Shown here one piece after another: positions 41,111 to 54,509 of a DNA stretch of 64,000 nucleotides. The notes below the pieces were generated by a model that did not search any database, had not been told where the DNA came from, and saw only the letters and a program-made list of their open reading frames with translations. The position numbers and the translations under genes are program-made. Positions within the stretch are counted from its first letter, which is position 1, and each line of letters begins with the position of its first letter. Source of the DNA: Rhodanobacteraceae bacterium (GTDB lineage: Bacteria; Pseudomonadota; Gammaproteobacteria; Xanthomonadales; Rhodanobacteraceae); NCBI GenBank assembly GCA_004299555.1, contig SCQU01000023.1, forward strand, positions 124,001 through 188,000. Reading direction: 5' to 3'.

Positions 41111-43087
41111 ATGCTCAACCCGCAACAACGCGCCGCCGTCGAGTACACCGGCGGACCCCTGCTGGTGCTTGCCGGCGCCGGGTCGGGCAAGACCCGGGTC
41201 ATCAGCGAAAAGATCGCACGCCTGGTCGAGCGCGGCGACGTGCCGGCCGCAAAGATCGCCGCCATCACCTTCACCAACAAGGCCGCGCGCGAGATGCGCG
41301 AGCGCGTGGCGCGGCGCGTCACGGCTGACGCCGCGGCGGCGCTGTCGGTCTGCACGTTCCACGCGCTGGGACTGAAGTTTTTGCAGATCGAACACGCACG
41401 CGCGGGCCTGCGGCGGAACTTTTCGGTGCTCGATGCCGACGACAGCGCCGGGCTCGTGAAGGAGTTGGCGGGCGCCGGCGTGAAATCCGACCGCCTGTTC
41501 CAGCTCCGGCAGTTGCTGTCGCGCATGAAGGGCGATGGCCTGACGCCGGCAGCGGCACTGGAAGCCGCGCGCGCGCCACGCGAATTGGACGCCGCCAGGC
41601 TTTACGCCGCGTATCAAAAACGCCTGACCGCGTTCAACGCGGTGGACTTCGATGACCTGATCCGGCTGCCGGTGGCGGTGTTGCGGGAGGACGCGGAAGC
41701 GCGCGCCGCGTGGCGCGAACGCATCCGTTATCTGTTGGTCGACGAGTGCCAGGACACCAACGCGGTGCAGTACGCCTTCCTGCAGCTGCTGGCGGGCGCG
41801 CGCGGCGCATTTACCTGCGTCGGCGATGACGACCAGTCGATCTACGCGTGGCGCGGTGCCGACCCCGGCAACCTCGACAAGCTCGCGACCGACTATCCGA
41901 ATCTGCGCGTCATCAAGCTCGAACAAAACTACCGCTGCGCGCAGCGCGTGCTGCGCGCCGCCAACGCCCTGATCGCCCACAACCCGCACGCGCATCCCAA
42001 AAAGCTGTGGAGCGCGCACGCCGACGGCGAACGGATCCGGATCCTTGAATGCCGCGACGCCGAGCACGAGGCCGAGCGCGTGGCATCACAGCTCATGTAC
42101 CTGCGCGAAAAGCACCAGCTCGCGTGGTCGGACTGCGCCGTGTTGTACCGCGGCAATCATCAGGCACGGCCACTTGAAAAAGCCTTCCGCCTGAGCCGCA
42201 TTCCCTACCACCTGACCGGCGCGCTGAGCTTTCTGGACCGGGTGGAGGTGAAGGACATCCTGGCGTACCTGCGGCTCATCGCCAATCCCGACGACGACGC
42301 GGCGTTCCTGCGCGTGGTCAACGTGCCACGCCGCGAAATTGGTGCGACCACACTGGAAAAGCTGGGCGAGCTCGCGCAGGCAAAACACCTGTCCATGCTG
42401 CGCAGCGCGCACCAGCCGGCGGGCCTCGCACAGCTGGCCGCGCGGCCAGCAGCCAGGCTCGCCGGCTTCGCCGAACTCATGGACCAGCTGGCCGACGCCG
42501 CCTGCCACGCCACGCCGGCGGAGCTGGTCGAGACCGTCCTGCACCACACGGGTTACGCCCAGCACCTGGCGCAGGCATCACGCGATCCGGCGCTGCACGA
42601 ACGCAAACTTGGCAACCTGCGTGAACTCATGGAATGGTTTCGCGCCATGGGCCGCGGCCATGCGCGCGCTGGTGACCTGGCCGCGCAGCTTGCGCTCCTC
42701 GGCCACGCCGATCGTGACGAGGGCGGCGACGCGGTGCAGATGATGACGCTGCACGCGGCCAAGGGGCTGGAGTTTCGTTCGATCCATATCGTGGGCTGCG
42801 AGGACGGCACCCTGCCGCACGAAGGCGCGATCGACGAAGGCCGGCTGGACGAGGAACGCCGGCTCCTGTACGTCGGCATCACCCGCGCGAAAGAGCTGTT
42901 GCAGCTGAGCTACAGCGTCACGGGGCGGCGCTGGGGACAGGCCTTCAAGCAAAAGCCGTCGCGATTCCTGGACGAACTGCCGGCGGCCGAGCTCTACCGC
43001 GACGGTACCGATCCCGAAGCCGAAGCCGAGGCGCGCCACGACGCCGCTGCCGCGCAACTGGCGAAGATCGCGGCGCTGCTGGGGTGA
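41111..43087 (+). CDS. rep: ATP-dependent DNA helicase Rep
   Basis: Rep is a 3'-5' UvrD-family helicase that removes protein blocks ahead of the replication fork and restarts stalled forks. The 658-residue protein from ATG 41111 begins MLNPQQRAAVEYTGGPLLVLAGAGSGKTRV, with Walker A GAGSGKT (22-28). Further motifs are ITFTNKAAREMRER, DECQDTNAVQY, DDDQSIYAWRGA, LEQNYRC, VQMMTLHAAKGLEF and GITRAKE. Length and motif spacing match Rep better than UvrD (about 720) or PcrA. Confidence 0.94.
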   Translation: MLNPQQRAAVEYTGGPLLVLAGAGSGKTRVISEKIARLVERGDVPAAKIAAITFTNKAAREMRERVARRVTADAAAALSVCTFHALGLKFLQIEHARAGLRRNFSVLDADDSAGLVKELAGAGVKSDRLFQLRQLLSRMKGDGLTPAAALEAARAPRELDAARLYAAYQKRLTAFNAVDFDDLIRLPVAVLREDAEARAAWRERIRYLLVDECQDTNAVQYAFLQLLAGARGAFTCVGDDDQSIYAWRGADPGNLDKLATDYPNLRVIKLEQNYRCAQRVLRAANALIAHNPHAHPKKLWSAHADGERIRILECRDAEHEAERVASQLMYLREKHQLAWSDCAVLYRGNHQARPLEKAFRLSRIPYHLTGALSFLDRVEVKDILAYLRLIANPDDDAAFLRVVNVPRREIGATTLEKLGELAQAKHLSMLRSAHQPAGLAQLAARPAARLAGFAELMDQLADAACHATPAELVETVLHHTGYAQHLAQASRDPALHERKLGNLRELMEWFRAMGRGHARAGDLAAQLALLGHADRDEGGDAVQMMTLHAAKGLEFRSIHIVGCEDGTLPHEGAIDEGRLDEERRLLYVGITRAKELLQLSYSVTGRRWGQAFKQKPSRFLDELPAAELYRDGTDPEAEAEARHDAAAAQLAKIAALLG

Positions 43088-43365
43088 CACGCTGTGCCGC
43101 ATCCCCCGGGGCGCTCGCGCTGCGCGCGCGTTCGCTTCGCTCCACCCTTCGTGCCGAAGGGGGTGAACTTCCATCCCTGGCACGTCCACGCGGCTCGTCT
43201 CCCCCCTTCCGCAGGAAGCGGGTGAAACTCCGCCTTCGGCGCCCCCATGGGGCCACCGCCTTCGTGCGGCGCCGCCCCCTTCCCCCTTCCGAGGAAGGGG
43301 ACTGAGGGGGACGGCGCTTGGCTACGCAACGCCCCCTAGTGCGCCGGTTGTTATGATCGCGCCTC
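43088..43365. repeat. Gene-free repeat-rich region between rep and lpxL
   Basis: The 278 bp hold C- and G-rich units in both orientations, such as CCCTTCGTGCCGAAGGG (43146-43162) and CCCTTCCGAGGAAGGG near 43285, separated by GGTGAA-(A)CTTCC/CTCC units. A similar CCCCTTCC-GAGGAAGG motif occurs in Xanthomonadales intergenic repeats. No gene is supported. Confidence 0.55.
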
Positions 43366-44283
43366 ATGTCCGCGCCCCCGCCCTTCCCGCGCCGCCTGCT
43401 CGGTCCCCGCCACTGGCCGGCTTGGCTCGGCGTGGGCCTTGTCCGCCTTGTGGTGCTGCTACCCGCACGCTGGGTGATCGCGCTCGGTGCCGCGTTTGGT
43501 GCGCTGGTGTCGCCGCTGCTGGGCGCACGCCGCAAAATCGTCGCGCGCAACATTGAATTGTGTTTCCCCAAACTCGACCCACGCCGCCGCCAGGTGCTGC
43601 GCCGCGAGGCAACCCGTGAAATGGGCCGGATGCTGGGCGAGTTCGCGCTCGGCTGGTTCGCCTCCGATGCCAAGCTGGCGCAGCTTGCGGTCGACATCAC
43701 GGGCCTGCAGCACCTTGCGGCGGCACGCGCCGCGGGCCGGGGCGTATTGCTGGTGGGCGGCCACTTCTCGCATCTGGAACTGTGCGCGCGGCTCATCTCA
43801 CGGCAAATCCGCATCGCCGGAATGTACCGGCGGATGGATTCGGACGTTTTTGAATACATGGTGCTGCGCGCGCGTCTTGCCTACGCCGACACCATGTTCG
43901 ACAAGGACCAGCTGCGCGCGACGGTGAAATACCTCAAGCACGGCGGCACCGTGTGGTACGCGCCCGATCAGGACATGCGCGGGAAGGACTGCGTATTTGC
44001 GCCGTTCTTCGGCATCCCGGCGTCGACGATCACGGCAACCCACCATCTCGCACGGCTGTCAGGCGCCGTCGTGATGCCGTTCTTCCATCGCCGCACGCCG
44101 GCCGGCGGTTATGCGCTGCGGCTGGAAGCGCCGCTCGATCGTTTTCCGAGCCGCGACATCGTCGCCGACACCACCCGCGTCAACGCGGCCATCGAACGCA
44201 TGGTGCGCGCGGCACCCGCACAATATCTGTGGGCGCACAAGCGCTTCAAGACGAGGCCGCCGGGAGCGCCATCGGTCTACTGA
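43366..44283 (+). CDS. Lipid A late acyltransferase (LpxL/HtrB family)
   Basis: The 305-residue protein adds a secondary acyl chain to Kdo-lipid A or a precursor in the inner membrane. One N-terminal hydrophobic helix (about 22-40) anchors it, and the catalytic H-x4-E motif is GGHFSHLELC (H133, E138). Further family features are VARNIELCFPKL, GMYRRMDSDVFEY, WYAPDQDMRGKDCVFAPFFG and TRVNAAIERMVRAAPAQYLWAHKRFK. LpxL and LpxM cannot be separated by eye. It is convergent with the glycosyltransferase gene, 8 bp away. Confidence 0.9.
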   Translation: MSAPPPFPRRLLGPRHWPAWLGVGLVRLVVLLPARWVIALGAAFGALVSPLLGARRKIVARNIELCFPKLDPRRRQVLRREATREMGRMLGEFALGWFASDAKLAQLAVDITGLQHLAAARAAGRGVLLVGGHFSHLELCARLISRQIRIAGMYRRMDSDVFEYMVLRARLAYADTMFDKDQLRATVKYLKHGGTVWYAPDQDMRGKDCVFAPFFGIPASTITATHHLARLSGAVVMPFFHRRTPAGGYALRLEAPLDRFPSRDIVADTTRVNAAIERMVRAAPAQYLWAHKRFKTRPPGAPSVY

Positions 44284-44291
44284 AGCGACCG

Positions 44292-45095
44292 TTACTGCCC
44301 CCGGTGCGAAGGCGGTTGCGCCGGCGGCGCGGAGGGACGTGCGGGGCGGTGCTGCCTCGCCTCCAGCAACTTCGCGTATTTCAGGAACACATACACCGCG
44401 CCGAGCGCGCTGGCGACGAAGCCCGCCCAGCCCGACAGAAAGTAGCGTTTGAAGACGTACTGGCGCACGAAAAAGATCGGCGGGTAGAGCAGCAGCATGG
44501 ATCCCGCGAAGCGCTGTTTGCGCGCGAGCTTGTCGGCCACCATCCCCGACGAATAGCGGTTGATCTTGGCGACGCGCGCGGCGATGTCATCGTCGCCCAT
44601 GTTCACAAAATCCGCGCGCACAAGCGTCTGGACCGGGCCATCGACCTCGACCGCTGCGTGGATCGGCACGTCGTTCATGTGCCCGCGGCGGCGGTCGAAC
44701 AGCCGCAGGTGGCCGTTCCTGTGGCTCCACGGATGCTGCACGCTCCAGAACATCCGTTCGCGTCGCGGCAAGCGGTAGCCTGCCACGCGCGGATGCTCCA
44801 GCGCGCGTTCGATCACCGCGCAGGTGCCAGGCGCCAGGATTTCGTCGGCGTCCAGGTTGAGGACCCAGTCGTAGCGCGCCATGTCGATCGCGCGCTGCTT
44901 TTGCGGGCCGTAATCGTCGAACGGATGCACCGCGACACGCGCCCCGTAGCGCTCGGCGATCGCAACCGTGGCATCGGTCGAACCCGAATCGAGCACCACC
45001 AGCTCGTCGGCAAAGTTGGCCGCCGCAAGACAGCGCTCGAGCGTATCGGCGTTGTTGTAGGTGATGATCACCAGCGAAAACTTTTCACGCGCCAT
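44292..45095 (-). CDS. Family 2 glycosyltransferase, WaaE/KdtX-like
   Basis: The 267-residue protein is a GT-A glycosyltransferase that adds a sugar (glucose in the WaaE group) to the LPS core. It has VIITYNNADTLERCL, DSGSTDATVAIAERY, the metal-binding LNLDADEIL and PHERM-like RRERMFWSVQHPWSHRNGHLRLFDRRRGHMND. A hydrophobic stretch near residue 200-230 suggests membrane association. The ATG at 45095 was chosen over 45104 because TGAGGG lies nine bases upstream. It overlaps the O-antigen ligase gene by 11 bp, and lpxL is next door. Confidence 0.86.
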   Translation of the reverse strand: MAREKFSLVIITYNNADTLERCLAAANFADELVVLDSGSTDATVAIAERYGARVAVHPFDDYGPQKQRAIDMARYDWVLNLDADEILAPGTCAVIERALEHPRVAGYRLPRRERMFWSVQHPWSHRNGHLRLFDRRRGHMNDVPIHAAVEVDGPVQTLVRADFVNMGDDDIAARVAKINRYSSGMVADKLARKQRFAGSMLLLYPPIFFVRQYVFKRYFLSGWAGFVASALGAVYVFLKYAKLLEARQHRPARPSAPPAQPPSHRGQ

Positions 45096-46395
45096 GCGCG
45101 GCATCCCTCAGGCGAACGCGAGGCAGCTTGACCGCTGCGTCATCGGCGACGTCGGCGTACAACGCCGCGCACCAGAGCGCCAGCAACCACCAGAACAGCA
45201 AACCCCACCACGCGGAATAGAACGCAAGGTGGGTATTGAGCGGAAACACGGTGACGGCGAGCGCGACGGTGGCGGGAAACGCGCGCCGCCGTGCCACCGG
45301 CCCCACCCGGCGCCACGCGCGCAGCGCCAGCGCAACGGCGGCCAGCCACAGCGCCAGGCCAACCGCACCGGTGTTGGACAGTACCTCCAGCACGATCTGG
45401 TGCGGGTGGCACGCGCCTTCGCCAACGCCACAGGCTTCGGCGGTGACAAAATGGTCGTTGGCCGGGGCATACCGCGGGTAGGCGTCGCGGAAGTCACGCA
45501 CCCCGACGCCAAGCAGCGGCTGCGCGGCGATCATCTTCGCGCTGACGCGCCAGATGTCGAGCCGGCCGCTGGCGGCGTAATTGACCGCGTGGCGGGTGTC
45601 ATGCAGCGCGCTGAGCGTGCGCTGCATACGCGCCTCGAACCGCGCCGACGTTTTCCACGCGACGCCCGCGACCAGCGCCACGACCACGCACGCGGCCGCG
45701 ATCCACCCGGCAAAACGCAGCGGCGTGCGCGCTTCCACCCAGAAGAACGCCAGCAGCACGACGCCGTAGGTGATCCACGCGGCGCGCGAGCCGGCAAGCA
45801 GGACCGGCACCAGCAAAAATATCATCGCGGCGATGAGGCCCGTGCGCCCAAGCCGCCGCCGCGCCAGCCACAACACGAATGGCGATAGCGAACCAAGCAC
45901 CGGGCCAAGCTTCAGGTTGCCAGCGCCGAAAATCCCCGAGATGCGCTGTGCCTCCGCGGGGCCTCCCAGGCTGTAGCCGGTCAGTACTTGCACCCACGCA
46001 TCCAGCGCCCACAGCGCCACCACCACGCCGGTCGCGCGGCAAAGCGCATTGAAACGTGCCTCGCGCCGCACCGCGAAACACACGTACACGCCAAACGGTG
46101 CGAAACGGACATACGCGGCGACGCTGTTCCAGCTGCGCGCGGGATCGACCGCACCCGGCGCGGACAAGAACGCCGCGCCAAAATACGCCGCCCACAACCA
46201 CAGCAGCAGCCGCGCACCGGGATGCGCCGCCAGCGCGCGGCGATCGCGAACAAACAACATGACCGCACCCAGCATGCACAGCAGCGTGCCAAGCTCGCTC
46301 GAGCGCCCGAACGGCAACAGGAATATCACCAGCCAGATCGGCGTCAAGGGTGAACGCAGGGCCGCCGTCAACTGGTTGCGCAGGGAATGGGACAT
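45085..46395 (-). CDS. O-antigen ligase family membrane protein
   Basis: The 436-residue protein has about ten transmembrane helices and the Wzy_C periplasmic loop typical of WaaL and related polymerases or ligases (AKMIAAQPLLGVGVRDFRDAYPRYAP, then CHPHQIVLEVLSNTGAVGLALWL). H and R residues of the active loop are present. The start is ATG 46395; the upstream TTG gives a longer reading without support. In the neighbourhood of a WaaE-like transferase and lpxL it most likely ligates glycan to lipid A-core, but a role in another polysaccharide is possible. Confidence 0.88.
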   Translation of the reverse strand: MSHSLRNQLTAALRSPLTPIWLVIFLLPFGRSSELGTLLCMLGAVMLFVRDRRALAAHPGARLLLWLWAAYFGAAFLSAPGAVDPARSWNSVAAYVRFAPFGVYVCFAVRREARFNALCRATGVVVALWALDAWVQVLTGYSLGGPAEAQRISGIFGAGNLKLGPVLGSLSPFVLWLARRRLGRTGLIAAMIFLLVPVLLAGSRAAWITYGVVLLAFFWVEARTPLRFAGWIAAACVVVALVAGVAWKTSARFEARMQRTLSALHDTRHAVNYAASGRLDIWRVSAKMIAAQPLLGVGVRDFRDAYPRYAPANDHFVTAEACGVGEGACHPHQIVLEVLSNTGAVGLALWLAAVALALRAWRRVGPVARRRAFPATVALAVTVFPLNTHLAFYSAWWGLLFWWLLALWCAALYADVADDAAVKLPRVRLRDAAHGA

Positions 46396-46469
46396 CGGCA
46401 CCGGGTGGTCCAAAAAAACGCAGTGGCGAAGGCACGGATCACGGCACTTCGGATGGCCCGAAGTTTAGC

Positions 46470-46495
46470 CGTCATCGCGGCGAAAGCCGGGCTCC
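46470..46495. repeat. Single REP-like sequence
   Basis: Sequence beginning CGTCATCGCGGCGAAAGCCGG is a near copy of one arm of the REP pair at 34866-34940. It lies in the gap between icd and the O-antigen ligase gene. Confidence 0.6.
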
Positions 46496-46565
46496 ATGTG
46501 GTACCGTAAAACCCGGCACGGCCGGCGGCCTGCGCCGGGGGGCGACGGCCTGGTGCTGTGTGTTT

Positions 46566-48905
<2,340 letters not shown>

Positions 48906-50198
48906 TCAGGCCACGCTGGCATCGAATTGTGCGCGTTCGGTCGAGCCTTCCAGCGCCGACAGCGACGAGCGCCCGCCGGCGATGGTCTGGTTGAGCGCGT
49001 CGAAATACCCGGCGCCGACTTCGCGCTGGTGGCGCACCGCGCTGTAGCCATCCTTTTCCGCCGCAAACTCGGCTTCCTGCAACTCCACGTAGGCCGCCAT
49101 CTGGCGCGCGCGGTAGTCGCGGGCGAGGCGGAACATCGAGTGGTTGAGCGCGTGGAAGCCAGCCAGCGTGACGAACTGGAACCTATAGCCCATCGCGGCC
49201 AGTTGCTGCTGGAACGTCGCGATCGTCGCCGCGTCGAGGTTCTGCTTCCAGTTGAAGCTCGGCGAGCAGTTGTAGGCGAGCAATTTGTCCGGGTACTGCG
49301 CGTGGATGGCGTCGGCGAAGCGGCGCGCCTGCGCGAGGTCGGGCTTGGCGGTTTCGCACCACACAAGATCGGCGTACGGCGCGTACGCCACGCCGCGCGC
49401 GCAGGCCTGCTCAATGCCGGGCCGCGTGCAAAAGAACCCTTCGACCGTCCGCTCGCCGGTGCAGAACTCGTGGTCGCGCTCGTCGATGTCGGAGGTGAGC
49501 AGCGAGGCACCCATCGCGTCGGTGCGCGCGATGATCAGCGTCGGCACGCCGGCCACATCGCTCGCGAGCCGTGCGGCGATGAGCTTGCGGATCGCTTCCG
49601 AGGTCGGCACCAGCACCTTGCCGCCCATGTGGCCGCACTTCTTGGCGCTCGCGAGCTGGTCCTCGAAGTGCACCGCCGCCGCGCCGGACGCGATCATGTG
49701 GCGCATCAGCTCATACGCGTTCAGTACGCCGCCGAAGCCCGCCTCGGCATCGGCGACGATTGGCGCCAGCCAGTCGATGTCATCGTGGCCTTCGGCGTGT
49801 TCGATCTGGTCGGCGCGCAGCAGCGCGTTGTTGATCCGCCGCACCACGTTCGGTACCGCATCGACCGGATACAGCGACTGGTCGGGATACGTCGTATCCG
49901 CGGTGTTGGCGTCGGCCGCGACCTGCCAGCCGGACACGTAGATGGCCTTCAAGCCGGCCTTGACCTGCTGCACAGCCTGATTGCCGGTGAGCGCACCCAG
50001 CGCGTTGACGAACGGTGCCTGCTGCAGTTCGCGCCACAGGCGCTCGGCGCCGTTGCGCGCCAGTGAATGTTCGACGTGGACCGTACCGCGCAGGCGCACG
50101 ACTTCGTCGGCACGGTAGTCGCGCGTGATGCCATGCCAGCGTGCATGGTTGTTCCATTCGATTTCGATTTGCTGGGCGGTCGGGAGTGGGGTCTTCAT
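48906..50198 (-). CDS. aceA: Isocitrate lyase
   Basis: AceA splits isocitrate to succinate and glyoxylate, the first glyoxylate-bypass step. The protein has 430 residues from ATG 50198 ([24 protein letters not shown]). The catalytic cysteine is in [20 protein letters not shown]. The [20 protein letters not shown] substrate-cleft region, [11 protein letters not shown] and [10 protein letters not shown] are intact. It lies 25 bp after aceB on the same strand, so aceB-aceA is an operon, with icd possibly included. Confidence 0.97.
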   Translation of the reverse strand: MKTPLPTAQQIEIEWNNHARWHGITRDYRADEVVRLRGTVHVEHSLARNGAERLWRELQQAPFVNALGALTGNQAVQQVKAGLKAIYVSGWQVAADANTADTTYPDQSLYPVDAVPNVVRRINNALLRADQIEHAEGHDDIDWLAPIVADAEAGFGGVLNAYELMRHMIASGAAAVHFEDQLASAKKCGHMGGKVLVPTSEAIRKLIAARLASDVAGVPTLIIARTDAMGASLLTSDIDERDHEFCTGERTVEGFFCTRPGIEQACARGVAYAPYADLVWCETAKPDLAQARRFADAIHAQYPDKLLAYNCSPSFNWKQNLDAATIATFQQQLAAMGYRFQFVTLAGFHALNHSMFRLARDYRARQMAAYVELQEAEFAAEKDGYSAVRHQREVGAGYFDALNQTIAGGRSSLSALEGSTERAQFDASVA

Positions 50199-50223
50199 GG
50201 CGTGCTCCGGTTGGATGGCGGGG

Positions 50224-51831
<1,608 letters not shown>

Positions 51832-51882
51832 GGGTGTCGTCCTCGGTTGCCAAGTGCAGCCGAGCCTAGGTACTGGCGCGAA

Positions 51883-51895
51883 TGTTTGACAAACA
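51883..51895. promoter_or_regulatory. LysR-type operator (T-N11-A dyad)
   Basis: TGTTTGACAAACA is a perfect dyad about a central A and fits the T-N11-A rule for LysR regulators. It lies between aceB (start 51831) and the LysR gene and overlaps the TTGACA -35 element. Confidence 0.65.
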
Positions 51896-51916
51896 AGACG
51901 ATTCAATGGCTATCAT
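51886..51916 (+). promoter_or_regulatory. Candidate promoter of the LysR gene
   Basis: TTGACA (51886-51891), spacer 19, TATCAT (51911-51916). The -10 box lies inside the second dyad, so autorepression is likely. On the minus strand TTGTCA with CTAGGC 17 bases on may serve aceBA. Confidence 0.4.
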
Positions 51917-51921
51917 TGAAT
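51901..51921. promoter_or_regulatory. Second dyad operator in the aceB/LysR gap
   Basis: ATTCAATG (51901-51908) and CATTGAAT (51914-51921) are perfect inverted repeats with a five-base spacer. Spaced six bases from the first dyad, it completes the two-site layout typical of LysR-controlled divergent promoters. Confidence 0.65.
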
Positions 51922-51971
51922 CCGTCAAACGCACACCCAACCACTTGATTGCCAACACGTTGAGGTGCCCC

Positions 51972-52985
51972 GTGGCCACCAAGCACAACCCCAAATCGGC
52001 GCTGAACGGGCGTCCCGCGCGACCGGATCCTGAATCCACCGCGCGCTTCTACTACAAGGGCAGCCGCTTCAAGCAGCTGCAGGCGTTCGTTGCGATCGCG
52101 CAACTCGGGACGCTGACGCGCGCCGCGGAATCGCTGTTCCTGTCGGCTCCTTCGGTCAGCCTGCGGCTGCAGGCGCTGGAGCGCGAACTCGGCGCACAGT
52201 TGCTGCAGCGCGGCCGTCGCCACGTCACCCTCACCCGCGCGGGGCAAACCCTGCTCGAGTACGCGCGCCCGTTGATCGAGGGGCTCGACACGCTGGATGC
52301 AAAGTTCCACTCGGCGCTGCCGGGTATCGCCGAAGGCGAGCTCACCATCGCGGCCGGCACATCGACCATCCAGTACCTGCTGCCGCCGCTGGTGACCGCG
52401 TACCGCAAGCGCTACCCGTCGGTGCGCCTGCAGCTGGCCAACGTCACCGGCAAGGATGGCTTGGCGATGCTGCGCTCGGACCACGCGGACTTCGCGGTGG
52501 GCTCGATGCTGGACGTGCCGAACGACCTGCTCTACCAACCGTTCCGCCGTTACGACCCGATGCTGATCCTGCCGCGCGGGCATCCGCTGGCCGAGCAGCC
52601 CAACGTGCGGCTGGAAGACCTCTCGCCCTACGGCCTGATCCTGCCGCCACAACGACTGACGACCTACCGGATGGTGGACATGGTGTTCAAGCAACACCGG
52701 GTGCCCTACACCGTTGCGATCGAAGTCGGCGGCTGGGAAGTCATCAAGCAATACGTCGGGATGGGACTCGGGATTTCCATCGTCACCAGCATCTGCCTGA
52801 CCGACGCCGACCAGGGCAACCTTGTGTCACGCAACATGAACGGCTGGTTCCCGCAACGCAGCTATGGCGTCGTGATGGTCAAGGGCAAATACCTGCCGGC
52901 CGAAGCCCGCAACTTCATCAACCTGATCCGCCCGGGCCTGCTGCACCACCGCGAACACGACGAAATCGGCGATTCCGAACGCTGA
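51972..52985 (+). CDS. LysR-family regulator of the glyoxylate bypass genes
   Basis: The 337-residue protein has an N-terminal winged helix-turn-helix (about 34-90: FKQLQAFVAIAQLGTLTRAAESLFLSAPSVSLRLQALE) and a periplasmic-binding-protein-like effector domain (about 120-315). I chose GTG 51972 because GAGG lies nine bases upstream and both dyad operators then lie in the untranslated region; a longer frame from the ATG at 51882 would put them inside coding DNA. The N-terminal 30 residues before the helix-turn-helix are longer than usual and rich in Pro/Arg. Control of aceBA is inferred from the divergent arrangement and the operators. The effector is unknown. Confidence 0.86.
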   Translation: MATKHNPKSALNGRPARPDPESTARFYYKGSRFKQLQAFVAIAQLGTLTRAAESLFLSAPSVSLRLQALERELGAQLLQRGRRHVTLTRAGQTLLEYARPLIEGLDTLDAKFHSALPGIAEGELTIAAGTSTIQYLLPPLVTAYRKRYPSVRLQLANVTGKDGLAMLRSDHADFAVGSMLDVPNDLLYQPFRRYDPMLILPRGHPLAEQPNVRLEDLSPYGLILPPQRLTTYRMVDMVFKQHRVPYTVAIEVGGWEVIKQYVGMGLGISIVTSICLTDADQGNLVSRNMNGWFPQRSYGVVMVKGKYLPAEARNFINLIRPGLLHHREHDEIGDSER

Positions 52986-53000
52986 AGCGGCCTTGCCTCG

Positions 53001-54170
53001 TCAGGCCCTCCGCGGGGTCGCGGCGAGTTCGGCATACACCGCCAGCACGCCGGCCTGCATGTCAGCCAGGCGGTAGCGCTGCAACGGTGCGATCGGCGGA
53101 GCACGGCCCAGCAGCTCGGCCGCGCGGACGATCAGCTTGTCGACATCGCCCACGGGGACGCGTCCGGCGGGATAAAGTTCGGCCAGCAATTCGCCGACGC
53201 CGCCATGCGCGTAGCCCAGCACCGGACGGCACAGCGACAGGGCTTCGATGACGGTGCGCCCAAAACTTTCGGGCTTGTTGGACAGCTGCAGCACGAGATC
53301 CGAGACCGCGAAGACATCGCGCACGTCATTGCGTGGTGGCGTGAAAACCACCATGTCGGCCACGCCGCGCCTGGCGGCCAGCGCCCGCATCTCACGCACG
53401 TAGGCCGCCCGTAGGGGATCGACGATGCCAAGCAGCAGCAGGCGCGTTTCAATGCCGCGCTCACGCAGGCCCGCGACCAGCGCGATGGCGTCGGCGTGCC
53501 CTTTCAGGCGGGTGCCGCGTCCAGGCAGGGTCAGCAACGGCGCGCCGGCCAGCTGCGGAAATTCAGCAAAGAACGCTCGGCGCCAGCCGTCATCCGGCCG
53601 GTAGCCATAGGGGAAGGCGTCCGGATCGATTCCGCGCGGAACCACGCTGATCCGGGCGGCGTCGGTCGCGGGGTAGTGGGTAAGCACGAAATCGTGCACC
53701 GTCTGCGAGACCGCGATCACGCGGTCACCGCGGGTCATGATGCGGCTCCAGCGGCCAGGTGAATTGAGCCCGTGGACGGTGGTGACGAAATGCGGCCGCG
53801 GGTGCAGGCCCCGGAGCGCGTACCACGCCACCCACGCCGGCACCCGCGAGCGGGCGTGGACGATGTCGGGATCAAGGTCGGACAGGATGCGGCGCAGGGT
53901 GCCAATCCGCGCCAGACTGCGCAGGGACTTGGAGCCGACGTCGAGGAGGATGTGCTCGCCCCCCTCGCGCTCCAGCCGCTGGACCATGCGTCCGCCCGCC
54001 GAGATGATGACCGAGCGCTCGCCCGCGGCGACCAGCGCGCGCGAAACCTCGAGCGCCGAACGCTCGGCACCGCCGTTGTCCAGCGCGGGCAGCAGTTGCA
54101 CCACGGTCAGGCGGTGCGGATTGGCGACAGGCTCGGTCACGAGCTCCTGCAGGGCGGAACGGGCTGACAT
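53001..54170 (-). CDS. Family 4 glycosyltransferase
   Basis: The 389-residue protein has the GT-B fold. The N-terminal acceptor domain starts VVQLLPALDNGGAERSALEVSRAL (the G-G-A-E-R loop), and the C-terminal donor domain has LLTLPGRGTRLKGHADAIALVA, DMVVFTPPRNDVRDVFAVSDLVLQLSNKPESFGRTVIEAL with the E-x7-E motif, and GYAHGGVGELL. It transfers a nucleotide-sugar moiety in polysaccharide, LPS or glycolipid synthesis. The acceptor is unknown. It stands alone, convergent with the LysR gene and 61 bp from the zinc-finger gene. Confidence 0.88.
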   Translation of the reverse strand: MSARSALQELVTEPVANPHRLTVVQLLPALDNGGAERSALEVSRALVAAGERSVIISAGGRMVQRLEREGGEHILLDVGSKSLRSLARIGTLRRILSDLDPDIVHARSRVPAWVAWYALRGLHPRPHFVTTVHGLNSPGRWSRIMTRGDRVIAVSQTVHDFVLTHYPATDAARISVVPRGIDPDAFPYGYRPDDGWRRAFFAEFPQLAGAPLLTLPGRGTRLKGHADAIALVAGLRERGIETRLLLLGIVDPLRAAYVREMRALAARRGVADMVVFTPPRNDVRDVFAVSDLVLQLSNKPESFGRTVIEALSLCRPVLGYAHGGVGELLAELYPAGRVPVGDVDKLIVRAAELLGRAPPIAPLQRYRLADMQAGVLAVYAELAATPRRA

Positions 54171-54230
54171 GCAAAAACCACATGCAAGAATCGCGCCGAC
54201 TCTGGCCGCACGCGTACCGTCAGCGCAGCG

Positions 54231-54452
54231 TCAGGTTTCAGCGTGCTTCAAAACGTACTCGGCGCCACAGTACGGGCACACCGTGGTGCCGCCATCATCG
54301 ACGATGGGCAGATAAATGCGCGGATGCGAGTTCCACAGCGTCATTTCCGGCAGCGGGCAGGCCAGCGGCAAATCCGCTTCGGTGACCTCATAGCGACGCC
54401 GCGCGTTGGCGGGTTCACCCACGGGATAGGATGGAGCCGGCTGGGAAGGCAT
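54231..54452 (-). CDS. CHCC zinc-finger protein
   Basis: The 73-residue protein ends in a zinc-ribbon-like domain with C32, H43, C59 and C62 (ACPLPEMTLWNSHPRIYLPI...TTVCPYCGAEYVLK). This is the zf-CHCC domain also found in the mitochondrial complex I subunit NDUFS6. Bacterial copies are short, with unknown function. The start ATG 54452 is chosen over 54482 because the upstream residues look unrelated. The call on the domain is firm; the role is not known. Confidence 0.82.
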   Translation of the reverse strand: MPSQPAPSYPVGEPANARRRYEVTEADLPLACPLPEMTLWNSHPRIYLPIVDDGGTTVCPYCGAEYVLKHAET

Positions 54453-54509
54453 ACTCGGAAATCCGTTGCATCGATCCGGCAATTCTAGCGCAGCGGCCGT
54501 GCACCGCGT

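Noticed and set aside
51882-51971. Earlier ATG start for the LysR gene
   Set aside because: It would place both operator dyads within coding DNA and lacks a ribosome site; GTG 51972 has GAGG upstream.
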